From contig QMSC01000092.1 of NCBI GenBank assembly GCA_003649515.1, positions 1 to 5,728 of the forward strand: a stretch of DNA of 5,728 nucleotides, in the 5' to 3' direction. Below are positions 1-4,961 of this stretch, in pieces. Positions within the stretch are counted from its first letter, which is position 1, and every line of letters starts with the position of its first letter. The notes beneath the pieces are model-generated. The model was given only the letters and a program-made list of their open reading frames with translations, was not told where the DNA came from and made no database searches. The DNA comes from Thermoprotei archaeon (GTDB lineage Archaea > Thermoproteota > Thermoprotei > Thermofilales > B20-G17). Made by a program: the position numbers and the translations under genes.

Positions 1-404
1 AAACACTTCTCGAATACTGCAAGAGCTGTCTGCTTTAAGATGTCTACGTACTTACTGATCCTTCTCCCAATTTCTTTCCTCTCGTCTAGGAAGTAGGGTA
101 CGAAGTCCACGTCGTAGTACCTTTCCCGCTTGTACTTCTTCTCCGGTACCTCCACCTCTTTAATGACCATAGCCTCTCTCATTTTCTTGAGATGATCTAG
201 AATAGTGCTTGGAGAGAATTCAAGCTCCTCAGCTATCTGCTTAGCAGTGAGCGGGCCCTTAAGCGATAACAGTACAGCTATAGCTAGCCTTGTCCTATCA
301 GAGAGGACTGTGAGGGGATCAGGTCTTCCCAAAGCCTTCTCCCCGAACTCTCCCGAGCCCCACTTCGAAGCACAAAGACCAGCGTACTCCTTCACCTTGA
401 TCAT
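1..404 (-). CDS. ArsR-type winged-helix transcriptional regulator (C-terminus cut by window edge)
   Basis: The 134 readable residues start at ATG 404. An in-frame TGA at 411-413 just upstream makes this the only ATG start possible. Residues about 30-103 form a winged helix-turn-helix: LSDRTRLAIAVLL (helix 1), LTAKQIAEELEFS (helix 2), recognition helix SPSTILDHLKKM (64-75), then a basic wing (VEVPEKKYKRERYYDV). The opening LSDRTRLAI is the usual start of ArsR/HTH_20 domains. Residues 106-134 are helical and charged, likely a dimerisation helix, and run off the window. Cys11 and Cys134 are present, but no clear metal-binding CxC motif is visible, so metal sensing is not supported. It would bind DNA as a dimer in the cytoplasm. 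The palindrome at 417-444 lies 12 bp before its start and overlaps its presumed TATA box, so autorepression is likely. Family assignment is firm; ligand and targets are unknown. Confidence 0.88.
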   Translation of the reverse strand, partial: MIKVKEYAGLCASKWGSGEFGEKALGRPDPLTVLSDRTRLAIAVLLSLKGPLTAKQIAEELEFSPSTILDHLKKMREAMVIKEVEVPEKKYKRERYYDVDFVPYFLDERKEIGRRISKYVDILKQTALAVFEKC

Positions 405-416
405 TTTTGGTCAATT

Positions 417-444
417 AGTTTATTAGCTAGTTAGCTAATAAACT
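417..444. promoter_or_regulatory. Near-perfect inverted repeat, candidate operator over the regulator promoter
   Basis: The arms are 13 bp each (AGTTTATTAGCTA at 417-429 and TAGCTAATAAACT at 432-444), separated by GT, and match without error. Partial symmetry continues outward to about 410-451. On the minus strand, TTTATTAG at 442-435 is a plausible TATA box about 34 bp before the ATG at 404, which would give a short leader. A dimeric winged-helix protein bound here would block TBP. That the adjacent regulator binds it is inferred from position. Confidence 0.72.
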
Positions 445-493
445 TATCGACTATCTAATACTTGAAGCATAACCCTTGAGACACCTATAACAA

Positions 494-529
494 TTTATTA
501 ACCTAAAATACTTCTCGTGGGAGAACATG
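494..529 (+). promoter_or_regulatory. Rightward promoter-like segment with no gene behind it
   Basis: TTTATTAA at 494-501 resembles an archaeal TATA box and is followed by ATG at 527, but the reading frame closes after five codons (MFSLK). The stretch resembles the promoter and start region of the 44-codon gene at 4699: both share the 11-mer CAATTTATTAA, then CTTC, CGTG and GAGA blocks before ATG. It may be a leftover of a decayed gene, a promoter for an antisense or small RNA, or chance. The leftward operon ends just inside at 536. A 5-bp stem (TTCTC/GAGAA, 512-525) here could instead help end that operon's transcript. Confidence 0.25.
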
Positions 530-535
530 TTTTCT

Positions 536-1021
536 TTAAAATAGTCTTTGAAGAACCTTCAAAACCGCTATTAGAACCAACCCTATGGCTAGTAGTGTGA
601 CTCCGACTTTGAAGCAACCTTTCTCGAAGCCTTCCATTACTATTGTTAGGCGTATAAGAACGCTTTTTCCCGAACTGTTTCTGAACACAAAGACATATAC
701 TCCCCTTAAGGGTTTAAAGTTGAAATCAATGCTACTAGTTCCATTAACTGCGTAAACATGACTATAGGACTCTCCTCTAATGAATTTTAAATACTGGGTT
801 ACATCCAGTACTTCAATGTCCACTTTCGCTACCGAAGGAATTACTTCAACTAAAACCCTAACGTCGCGCTCGTATAGATAGAAGAGGCGTGTCTCGAACT
901 CTCCAGCCTTTACTGAAATAGTGGCCCTAGCTACATGTTTTTCAGATTTCAGTACAACGACGCCAAGTACGGTTAGCCCAGCTAGAATGAGAACGAGACC
1001 TAGTCTCGTAAAGGGCTTCAT
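536..1021 (-). CDS. Membrane-anchored protein with outer beta-rich (possibly GOLD-like) domain, third gene of ABC operon
   Basis: This 161-residue protein has a hydrophobic helix at about 8-24, an outer domain at 25-136 and a second helix at 138-156 followed by a short basic tail (KVLQRLF). The outer part alternates hydrophobic residues as in a beta-sandwich. The segment RGVYVFVFRNSSGKSVLIRLTI (106-127) resembles the 'G-Y-F-F-N ... V-L' strand pair seen in GOLD/emp24-like domains; this is a pattern match by eye, not a proven family. Sequons at Asn93 (NGT) and Asn115 (NSS) fit an exposed, glycosylated position. Its ATG overlaps the TGA of the permease gene by ATGA (1018-1021), so the two are translationally coupled and it probably works as an accessory subunit of the transporter. 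Whether the first helix is a cleaved signal peptide or an anchor is open. No enzyme motif is visible. Confidence 0.75.
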   Translation of the reverse strand: MKPFTRLGLVLILAGLTVLGVVVLKSEKHVARATISVKAGEFETRLFYLYERDVRVLVEVIPSVAKVDIEVLDVTQYLKFIRGESYSHVYAVNGTSSIDFNFKPLRGVYVFVFRNSSGKSVLIRLTIVMEGFEKGCFKVGVTLLAIGLVLIAVLKVLQRLF

Positions 1022-1764
1022 AGCTCAAGCCACCTCGTGAAATAGATATAGCATATTGCGATCAAAGCTATAGCAAGCAAAGAGGATGGTATTAGGTGGT
1101 ATACGTGTGCGTGACCAAGTATGGAATTTATAAAGCAGTAGGGGGGTATGAAATTAACTAGAGGATTTCTACGCAACCCTGCTGTAATAAAACTCATGGC
1201 ATAGAGGATGGAGACTGAGGATATGAAGCTGGGAATAGGGGTCTTAAACGCTAGGGATATCGTTAAACATATGGAGAAAATGTACAGGAAGCTGAGGAAG
1301 ACTGTTAAAAACCATTTTAACCATCCAAATCCTATTTGAACAGGATAGGGGTAGAAGAAGGGGAATGGCAGTAGATGAGCTGTAAGGTAAATTATAAAGG
1401 GTACCATAAAGGTGACGGAAGACTCGACAATAAATACCTCACTTCTCCTGTATGGAAAAGATAGTAGGTTTTTCATGAGACCGGATGATATAGCATGGGC
1501 TATTGATGAGGTGAGCGTAGCATAAATGAATGATATAAAGAGGTAGTTTATCATAGCATAAAATGTTCTCCTCAGCCCATCTAATACTATTAAGTATATG
1601 AAGGAACCACCAGTTTTATCTGTGTAGGTTCCCATTAAGTAGAAGCTCATATAAGCCGTAAATGAGTTGAATACGGCTAGGACAACTATCACTTCAAGCA
1701 CTGGGAATCTTAATAGTCTTGAGAGTTCGAAGCGAACTAAGCTACTGAGCTTCCCCACTAACAT
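1018..1764 (-). CDS. ABC-2 type transporter permease
   Basis: This 248-residue protein has about six membrane helices (near residues 24-45, 70-95, 113-136, 150-172, 178-196 and 228-245, counted from the GTG one codon upstream). That topology and length are usual for a single ABC-2 permease. The loop SSGLMKNLLSFPYRRSEVFIVE (94-115) matches the ABC-2 pattern in which a short cytoplasmic segment after helix 2 reads 'SG-(x)-LLS-P-R'. Two such subunits would pair with two copies of the ATPase encoded just upstream, in an exporter or membrane-protein-remodelling complex. The start overlaps the ATPase gene. GTG 1767, ATG 1764 and GTG 1758 are all in frame; GGTGAT lies just ahead of the last one, so the true start may be any of the three. 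ATG 1764 is chosen. The end overlaps the next gene by 4 bp. Substrate is unknown. Confidence 0.85.
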   Translation of the reverse strand: MLVGKLSSLVRFELSRLLRFPVLEVIVVLAVFNSFTAYMSFYLMGTYTDKTGGSFIYLIVLDGLRRTFYAMINYLFISFIYATLTSSIAHAISSGLMKNLLSFPYRRSEVFIVESSVTFMVPFIIYLTAHLLPFPFFYPYPVQIGFGWLKWFLTVFLSFLYIFSICLTISLAFKTPIPSFISSVSILYAMSFITAGLRRNPLVNFIPPYCFINSILGHAHVYHLIPSSLLAIALIAICYIYFTRWLEL

Positions 1765-2677
1765 CACCTACTGCCTTCCGATATATTTGCTCTAGGAGCC
1801 CATATCTAGGCCTTAGGGAAATTAAGTAAAGGTCGTATTTCAGTGCTATCTTATGAACTTCCCTCTCAAATGCTCTAATATCACTAATCTTAACGTATAG
1901 CCTACCCTTAGAAGTGTCTAAACGTATATCCTCAACTACCTCCAAATCCTTTAAATACTTAAACCATAAATCGGGGTTAAAGACATCAAGGGCATACTCT
2001 GTAACCTGATACTTTTTGGCTAACTCCCTTACGGAACCTTCAGCAATAACCTTCCCCCTGAATATTATGGCTGCCCTATCGCAAACCCTTTCTAGCTCAG
2101 CTAGTATGTGGCTTAGAATCAAGAAGCTCATTCCCCTGTCTCTATGAAGGGATTCAATTAAGTCTAGTAGTTCACTCCTACCGCCCGGATCTAAGTAGGC
2201 TAGAGGCTCATCTAGGATTACTAGTTCCGGGAATCCTAGCAAGGCCTGAGCCAATCCCACTCTTTGCCTCATTCCAGCAGATAGCTCTCCTATCCTTCTA
2301 TGCTTAAACCTCTCCGCCCCAACGAGTTTCAATACTTCTCTCACAGCTTCTTTAGGCTCCTTTAACTCTCGAAAAAACGCCACATACTTTAAGTAATCCT
2401 CAACCACAAGGTATTCAGGTAAAGGAACACCTTCATGCAACACTCCTACTTTCTTTTTAATCCTATGACCCATAGTCCAAGGGTTAAGACCAAAAAATTC
2501 GATAAATCCCTTGTCAGCCTTTAAAAGCCCGAGCGCAATCTTAATAGTAGTCGTTTTACCTGCACCATTAGGTCCTATAAGACCAGTCACACCCCTTCCA
2601 ACTTGTAAATTAATGCCGTTCAGCGCTCTTATCCTACCAAAGCTCTTATATAAGTCTCTTATATTGAGCAAATACAT
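1742..2677 (-). CDS. ABC transporter ATP-binding protein (ABC-2 / CcmA-like exporter class)
   Basis: This 311-residue protein carries a complete nucleotide-binding domain: Walker A GPNGAGKT (35-42), Q-loop region VGVLHEG (77-83, with Glu where Gln is common), signature LSAGM (132-136, the usual second Gly replaced by Ala), Walker B LVILDEP (152-158), D-loop LAYLDP (159-164) and switch His190 in LILSHIL. Residues about 225-311 form a C-terminal domain of the kind seen in the multidrug/ABC-2 exporter ATPases (COG1131 type). It hydrolyses ATP on the inner face of the membrane to drive the permease encoded next, whose start lies inside its 3' end (overlap about 23 bp). The start at ATG 2677 sits 32 bp from the centre of the palindromic TATA element. 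It is the first gene of a three-gene leftward operon. All catalytic residues needed for activity appear present. Confidence 0.95.
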   Translation of the reverse strand: MYLLNIRDLYKSFGRIRALNGINLQVGRGVTGLIGPNGAGKTTTIKIALGLLKADKGFIEFFGLNPWTMGHRIKKKVGVLHEGVPLPEYLVVEDYLKYVAFFRELKEPKEAVREVLKLVGAERFKHRRIGELSAGMRQRVGLAQALLGFPELVILDEPLAYLDPGGRSELLDLIESLHRDRGMSFLILSHILAELERVCDRAAIIFRGKVIAEGSVRELAKKYQVTEYALDVFNPDLWFKYLKDLEVVEDIRLDTSKGRLYVKISDIRAFEREVHKIALKYDLYLISLRPRYGLLEQIYRKAVGDVSGEAQ

Positions 2678-2685
2678 GCTGTATT
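2671..2685. promoter_or_regulatory. Perfect inverted repeat over the ATPase start codon
   Basis: AATACA (2671-2676) and TGTATT (2680-2685) are exact inverted copies around TGC, and the ATPase ATG (2677-2675) falls inside. The position next to the predicted transcription start would suit a repressor half-site pair. Arms of only 6 bp in AT-rich DNA may also arise by chance. Confidence 0.3.
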
Positions 2686-2698
2686 CTTAAATATTTTC

Positions 2699-2718
2699 CG
2701 AAATATATATATATTTCG
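2699..2718. promoter_or_regulatory. Palindromic bidirectional core promoter (BRE-TATA-BRE)
   Basis: A perfect 20-bp palindrome consists of CGAAA (2699-2703), TATATATATA (2704-2713) and TTTCG (2714-2718). Read in either direction it shows a purine-rich, BRE-like CGAAA directly upstream of a TATA box. Its centre is 27 bp from ATG 2736 on the right, which predicts a leaderless transcript, and 32 bp from ATG 2677 on the left, which predicts a leader of about 5 nt. In archaea the BRE normally sets direction, so matching BREs on both sides imply transcription both ways. The site could also be an operator. Confidence 0.65.
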
Positions 2719-2735
2719 ATGTCAGTAATTATCAC

Positions 2736-3092
2736 ATGCAGAAGATTTACTTAAAGAGCCTATTGGTACTCCTATTATGCGCTATAGTCATAAATGCAAC
2801 AATGGTTCTCTCAGTACTGGTCTGGGATGAGGACATAGATAAGGATCCCGCCGGATCCTATGTACGGTCCTATGTTCAAGGAGACGATGTGGGTAGCTAC
2901 TTCGCCGACGGCTCAATATATGTTGAGCATGAGTGGTATAAGATATACCCTGAAACGGCGGGATTCAAAGATACATATTATCTCGATGCGCTAGGCAGGG
3001 TATACCGTGTAGAAGTTGAAACATGGGGAGAGTCCGATCCTCTTGGAATTTTCTTATACGCCAAAGCGGTAATAGACGCAACAGCACAGTAA
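2736..3092 (+). CDS. Secreted or membrane-tethered acidic protein of unknown function
   Basis: The 118 residues begin with a basic-hydrophobic segment (K3, K7, then a core at about 8-29) typical of a signal peptide or N-terminal anchor. The remaining ~90 residues are acidic and aromatic-rich (WDEDIDKD at 30-37, many Tyr), with strand-like stretches such as SIYVEHEWYKIYP and GRVYRVEVETW. There are no cysteines outside the hydrophobic segment and no C-terminal anchor. No family is recognised. A short near-repeat SYVR-SYVQ (41-48) comes from a 12-nt period duplication (TCCTATGT at 2856 and 2868). The ATG lies 27 bp from the shared TATA palindrome, so it is probably read from a leaderless transcript and co-expressed with the divergent ABC operon. 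An outer-face partner or substrate of that transporter is the best guess. Confidence 0.7.
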   Translation: MQKIYLKSLLVLLLCAIVINATMVLSVLVWDEDIDKDPAGSYVRSYVQGDDVGSYFADGSIYVEHEWYKIYPETAGFKDTYYLDALGRVYRVEVETWGESDPLGIFLYAKAVIDATAQ

Positions 3093-3102
3093 ATAGTAAC
3101 AA

Positions 3103-3157
3103 TTTAAAAAGTTAATAAAGTAGACAGTACTTCACTAAGCCAGAGAATCTAGAGAGG
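3103..3157 (+). promoter_or_regulatory. Promoter and Shine-Dalgarno-like site before the 352-residue gene
   Basis: TTTAAAAA at 3103-3110 could be a TATA box giving a start near 3133, and GAGG at 3154-3157 lies 5 nt before ATG 3163. The downstream gene may therefore have its own promoter in the 70-bp gap, besides read-through from the 118-residue gene. There is no clear terminator between them. Confidence 0.4.
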
Positions 3158-3162
3158 AAAGT

Positions 3163-4221
3163 ATGAAACGCTTGAAACATCTACTCCTCTTGCTATTGAT
3201 AATAGCAGTTTTCCTAGCGGAACGAACACTCTCCTCAAAGCCGCCTTGGTTTAAGAAAGGGGTATACGTAGAGTATAGAATTACTGATAGTATAGCTTCC
3301 AAGGAAATATATACTGTGAGTCCTGAAGCTCTCGTAGCTCTTAAAATACTATACAAATATGAGGTTAAGTATGGGAACTATACTATTGTTGTTTATACAG
3401 ATCTTAGTTTGGAGGAGGTTAGAGAGAGGCTTGAAGAGATGTTTAAGGAGAGAAAGCCTCGTGCACCTCAAACTGTAACGATGTTTAGTAAAGGCCTTTA
3501 CGAGAAAATTAAGGCATTAGCACAGGAAGGTAGATTACCGCTAGTGATTAAAAAACACTATACTCATTACTGTACTACGCTTTTCCACATAATTGATGTT
3601 AAATACTATTGGAAATGCATGGGATTTAGAAATGGGTTAGCTTTGATAGAAGTAGGATTTATCGGTAAAATTAAGAAATTCGATATGCAAACTGAAACCT
3701 GGCAATATAGTTTTATAAACCACACCTTCACCTTCCTACTTGACCCAGATACTAGAAAAGCTTATACGTTAGGTGGAGAGTATCTTGGAGTCGTCCCCTA
3801 CTGGATTTCCGGTATTGAACGTACGTTCCTCCTTTACGAGATGTTTGGCATAACTGTTAATGGAACTATTAAAGAAGAGGGAGTTGCAAACACGCCTCTA
3901 GGAAAGTTCGATGTATACTATGTGTGGGCACCTGCAACTCTCTGGACGTTTCCTTTCAAGCAAGCGGCATTTGAGAAAGTGACAGGCCTATTAGTAAAGA
4001 CTCATGAGTACTGCGACCCTGTTCTAAAACACTTTATGAACATAGCAGGAATCTCCTGCAGTAAAAACGGCGTGTTTGTGATAAGCAGAGTTCAGAACAT
4101 AGACATTTCCCGAGGATACGGTTTTCAAGTAGAGGAAAAGCTTATAGTAATTGGCTTAGCCTTACTCTGTATCCCATTAATCTTCATCCTTATGAAAGTT
4201 TTAAAGAAGCCAAAACCTTAA
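3163..4221 (+). CDS. Large outer-surface protein with N-terminal signal segment and C-terminal membrane anchor
   Basis: This is a 352-residue protein. Residues 1-24 are a signal-peptide-like segment (basic MKRLKH, then a Leu/Ile core); 25-325 form the outer domain; 326-345 are a membrane helix followed by KVLKKPKP, whose positive charge fits the cytoplasmic side. The outer domain starts PPWFKKGVYVEYRI (27-40), a 'W-G-x-Y-v-x-Y' strand common at the start of archaeal surface domains that often accompany ABC transporters, and has NTPLGKFDVYYVW (243-255) and EKVTGLLVKTHEY (271-283), resembling the 'plG-f-v ... tGllvk' strands of such proteins. Cys137/Cys152 and Cys284/Cys299 have the same spacing (CX14C) and could form two disulfides. 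Sequons occur at Asn72, Asn186 and Asn233. No catalytic motif is evident. It likely stands next to the ABC exporter on the outer membrane face. Specific family unknown. Confidence 0.78.
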   Translation: MKRLKHLLLLLLIIAVFLAERTLSSKPPWFKKGVYVEYRITDSIASKEIYTVSPEALVALKILYKYEVKYGNYTIVVYTDLSLEEVRERLEEMFKERKPRAPQTVTMFSKGLYEKIKALAQEGRLPLVIKKHYTHYCTTLFHIIDVKYYWKCMGFRNGLALIEVGFIGKIKKFDMQTETWQYSFINHTFTFLLDPDTRKAYTLGGEYLGVVPYWISGIERTFLLYEMFGITVNGTIKEEGVANTPLGKFDVYYVWAPATLWTFPFKQAAFEKVTGLLVKTHEYCDPVLKHFMNIAGISCSKNGVFVISRVQNIDISRGYGFQVEEKLIVIGLALLCIPLIFILMKVLKKPKP

Positions 4222-4391
4222 CGACCATAAATGTTAAGCAGAGCAAGGATCTTAGAATAGGTTTTAAACACTTTAAACTGAAGGATTTCCAATAATCCTC
4301 CTCATGAGAAGATATGCAAGAGAACCATCGAAACTAGTTGAAGATAAATCCTTATGTTAAGAAGATGCCCAATTAGCATGAGGGGTACTAG
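4222..4391. other. Convergent intergenic spacer, no firm gene
   Basis: This gap separates the convergent ends of the surface-protein gene and the antitoxin-like gene. It holds a weak hairpin over the upstream stop (CTTAAC/GTTAAG, 4217-4238), a 9-nt direct repeat with TTTAAAC twice (4263-4277), and an 18-codon ORF (4304-4360, start MRRYAREPSKLV) placed about 29 bp after one TTTAAA copy. The ORF is too short and plain to call a gene. A toxin gene would be expected here next to the antitoxin, but no frame carries one. Confidence 0.5.
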
Positions 4392-4610
4392 CTATAGAAA
4401 GACTTTTCCTCTCGAATCCTTCATGGACTCGTCCCAATCTCTAATCCTACCTTCTTCCGCATCTTTTTCAGCCTCGGCTAAGCCTTCTAAAGCCTCTGGG
4501 TTCAGTAGTAGGTCGACTGTTTCAATTATTTCTTCAAGCATGTTTCGGAAATCCTCTAGCCTACGAACATCCTCCTCAGTTAACGGTTCCTTGATAAGTT
4601 TAACGGACAT
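4392..4610 (-). CDS. RelB/VapB-like antitoxin, apparently without its toxin
   Basis: The 72-residue acidic helical protein reads LTEEDVRRLEDFRNMLEEIIETVDLLLNPEALEGLAEAEKDAEEGRIRDWDESMKD in order, broken here as LTEEDVRRLEDF (10-21), NMLEEIIETVDLLLNPEAL (23-41) and AEAEKDAEEGRIRDWDE (45-61). The pattern 'LEE-ETL-LL-dPE-l..L..a..D-.eGr.-s.eE' is the one seen in small antitoxins of the RelB type in thermophilic archaea; the C-terminal part would wrap its toxin. GTG 4613 is also in frame, but ATG 4610 lies 25 bp from a minus-strand TATA box (TTTATAAG, 4638-4631), so a leaderless start at ATG is preferred. Downstream of the stop there is no RelE/ParE or PIN reading frame before the convergent gene. 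It may be an orphan antitoxin, may act with a distant toxin, or may be a relic of a lost module. Confidence 0.62.
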   Translation of the reverse strand: MSVKLIKEPLTEEDVRRLEDFRNMLEEIIETVDLLLNPEALEGLAEAEKDAEEGRIRDWDESMKDSRGKVFL

Positions 4611-4630
4611 CACATCGCTTAGGTAGACAG

Positions 4631-4676
4631 CTTATAAAAAATTACCACACTTGAGACGCACGCAACAATTTATTAA
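4631..4676. promoter_or_regulatory. Divergent promoters of the antitoxin-like gene and the 44-codon gene
   Basis: The 88-bp gap between the two starts has two TATA-like boxes. TTTATAAG on the minus strand (4638-4631) is 25 bp from ATG 4610. TTTATTAA on the plus strand (4669-4676) is about 27 bp from ATG 4699. Both predict leaderless transcripts. No clear inverted repeat is seen between them. Confidence 0.55.
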
Positions 4677-4698
4677 TCAAGGTATCTTCCGTGAGAGA

Positions 4699-4833
4699 AT
4701 GGTCTTCATTATCGAGAGATGGGAGGATATTAGAGGAGCCTTTTGGTATACGAGAGATAGCCCTACAACGATATTAGCTTCAGCCTTCGCTATAAGAGCC
4801 TACTACGAACTTAGAGCCCTGTTGAAAATGTAA
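4699..4833 (+). CDS. Small protein of unknown function (44 residues)
   Basis: The frame begins at ATG 4699, about 27 bp after TTTATTAA (4669-4676). The frame stays open upstream to TTG 4651, but that version would place the TATA box inside the gene, so the ATG is preferred. The protein has a charged, aromatic first half (ERWEDIRGAFWYTRD, 6-20) and a long amphipathic helix (PTTILASAFAIRAYYELRAL, 22-41). It has no signal peptide or Cys. The helix with regularly spaced Ala/Tyr/Leu suggests a dimer or partner-binding peptide. It is divergent from the antitoxin-like gene. I do not recognise a family. It could be a real small protein or the surviving N-terminus of a larger gene; its well-placed promoter favours expression. 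Confidence 0.5.
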   Translation: MVFIIERWEDIRGAFWYTRDSPTTILASAFAIRAYYELRALLKM

Positions 4834-4914
4834 AAGGTAGCTTTGGACTAAGGTAAAGCACAGAACAGCACATGTTACGGCTCCAAGCCTCTCAAGGCTC
4901 ATAATAACCATTAC

Positions 4915-4956
4915 TATTTTAACTCAATTCGCTTCATGATAAAGTGTGAGGTGATA
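4915..4956 (+). promoter_or_regulatory. Promoter and strong Shine-Dalgarno of the endonuclease IV gene
   Basis: TATTTTAA at 4915-4922 predicts a start near 4944, and GAGGTGAT at 4949-4956 is an extended match to the archaeal 16S anti-SD. It sits 5 nt before GTG 4962, and an in-frame TAA (4959-4961) abuts that GTG, so these sites fix the start. The preceding 80 bp after the small gene hold nothing else convincing. Confidence 0.7.
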
Positions 4957-4961
4957 GGTAA

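Noticed and set aside
276..285. Palindrome AGCTATAGCT
   Set aside because: It lies inside the regulator's coding sequence and is explained by its codons; 10-bp palindromes in AT-rich DNA are common.
524..531. Palindrome AACATGTT
   Set aside because: Eight bases, no symmetry beyond, and no consistent relation to a promoter.
2843..2875. Short repeats GGATCC (twice) and TCCTATGT (twice, 12-nt period)
   Set aside because: They fall in coding sequence and yield only the SYVR-SYVQ near-repeat; too short to call a repeat element.
4304..4360. 18-codon ORF with a TATA-like box about 29 bp upstream
   Set aside because: Too short, ordinary composition and no recognisable motif; TTTAAA boxes are frequent in this DNA.
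4354..4626. Rightward 90-codon frame opposite the antitoxin-like gene
   Set aside because: It is Ser-rich low-complexity sequence that mirrors the Glu/Leu-rich antitoxin on the other strand, and it has no promoter of its own.
4651..4698. Longer form of the 44-residue protein starting at TTG 4651
   Set aside because: It would bury the best TATA box inside the gene and adds residues of a different character; ATG 4699 fits promoter spacing.
4886..4899. Hairpin AGCCT-CTCA-AGGCT after the 44-codon gene
   Set aside because: Only 5 bp of stem, no following T-run, and archaea do not rely on such hairpins for termination.
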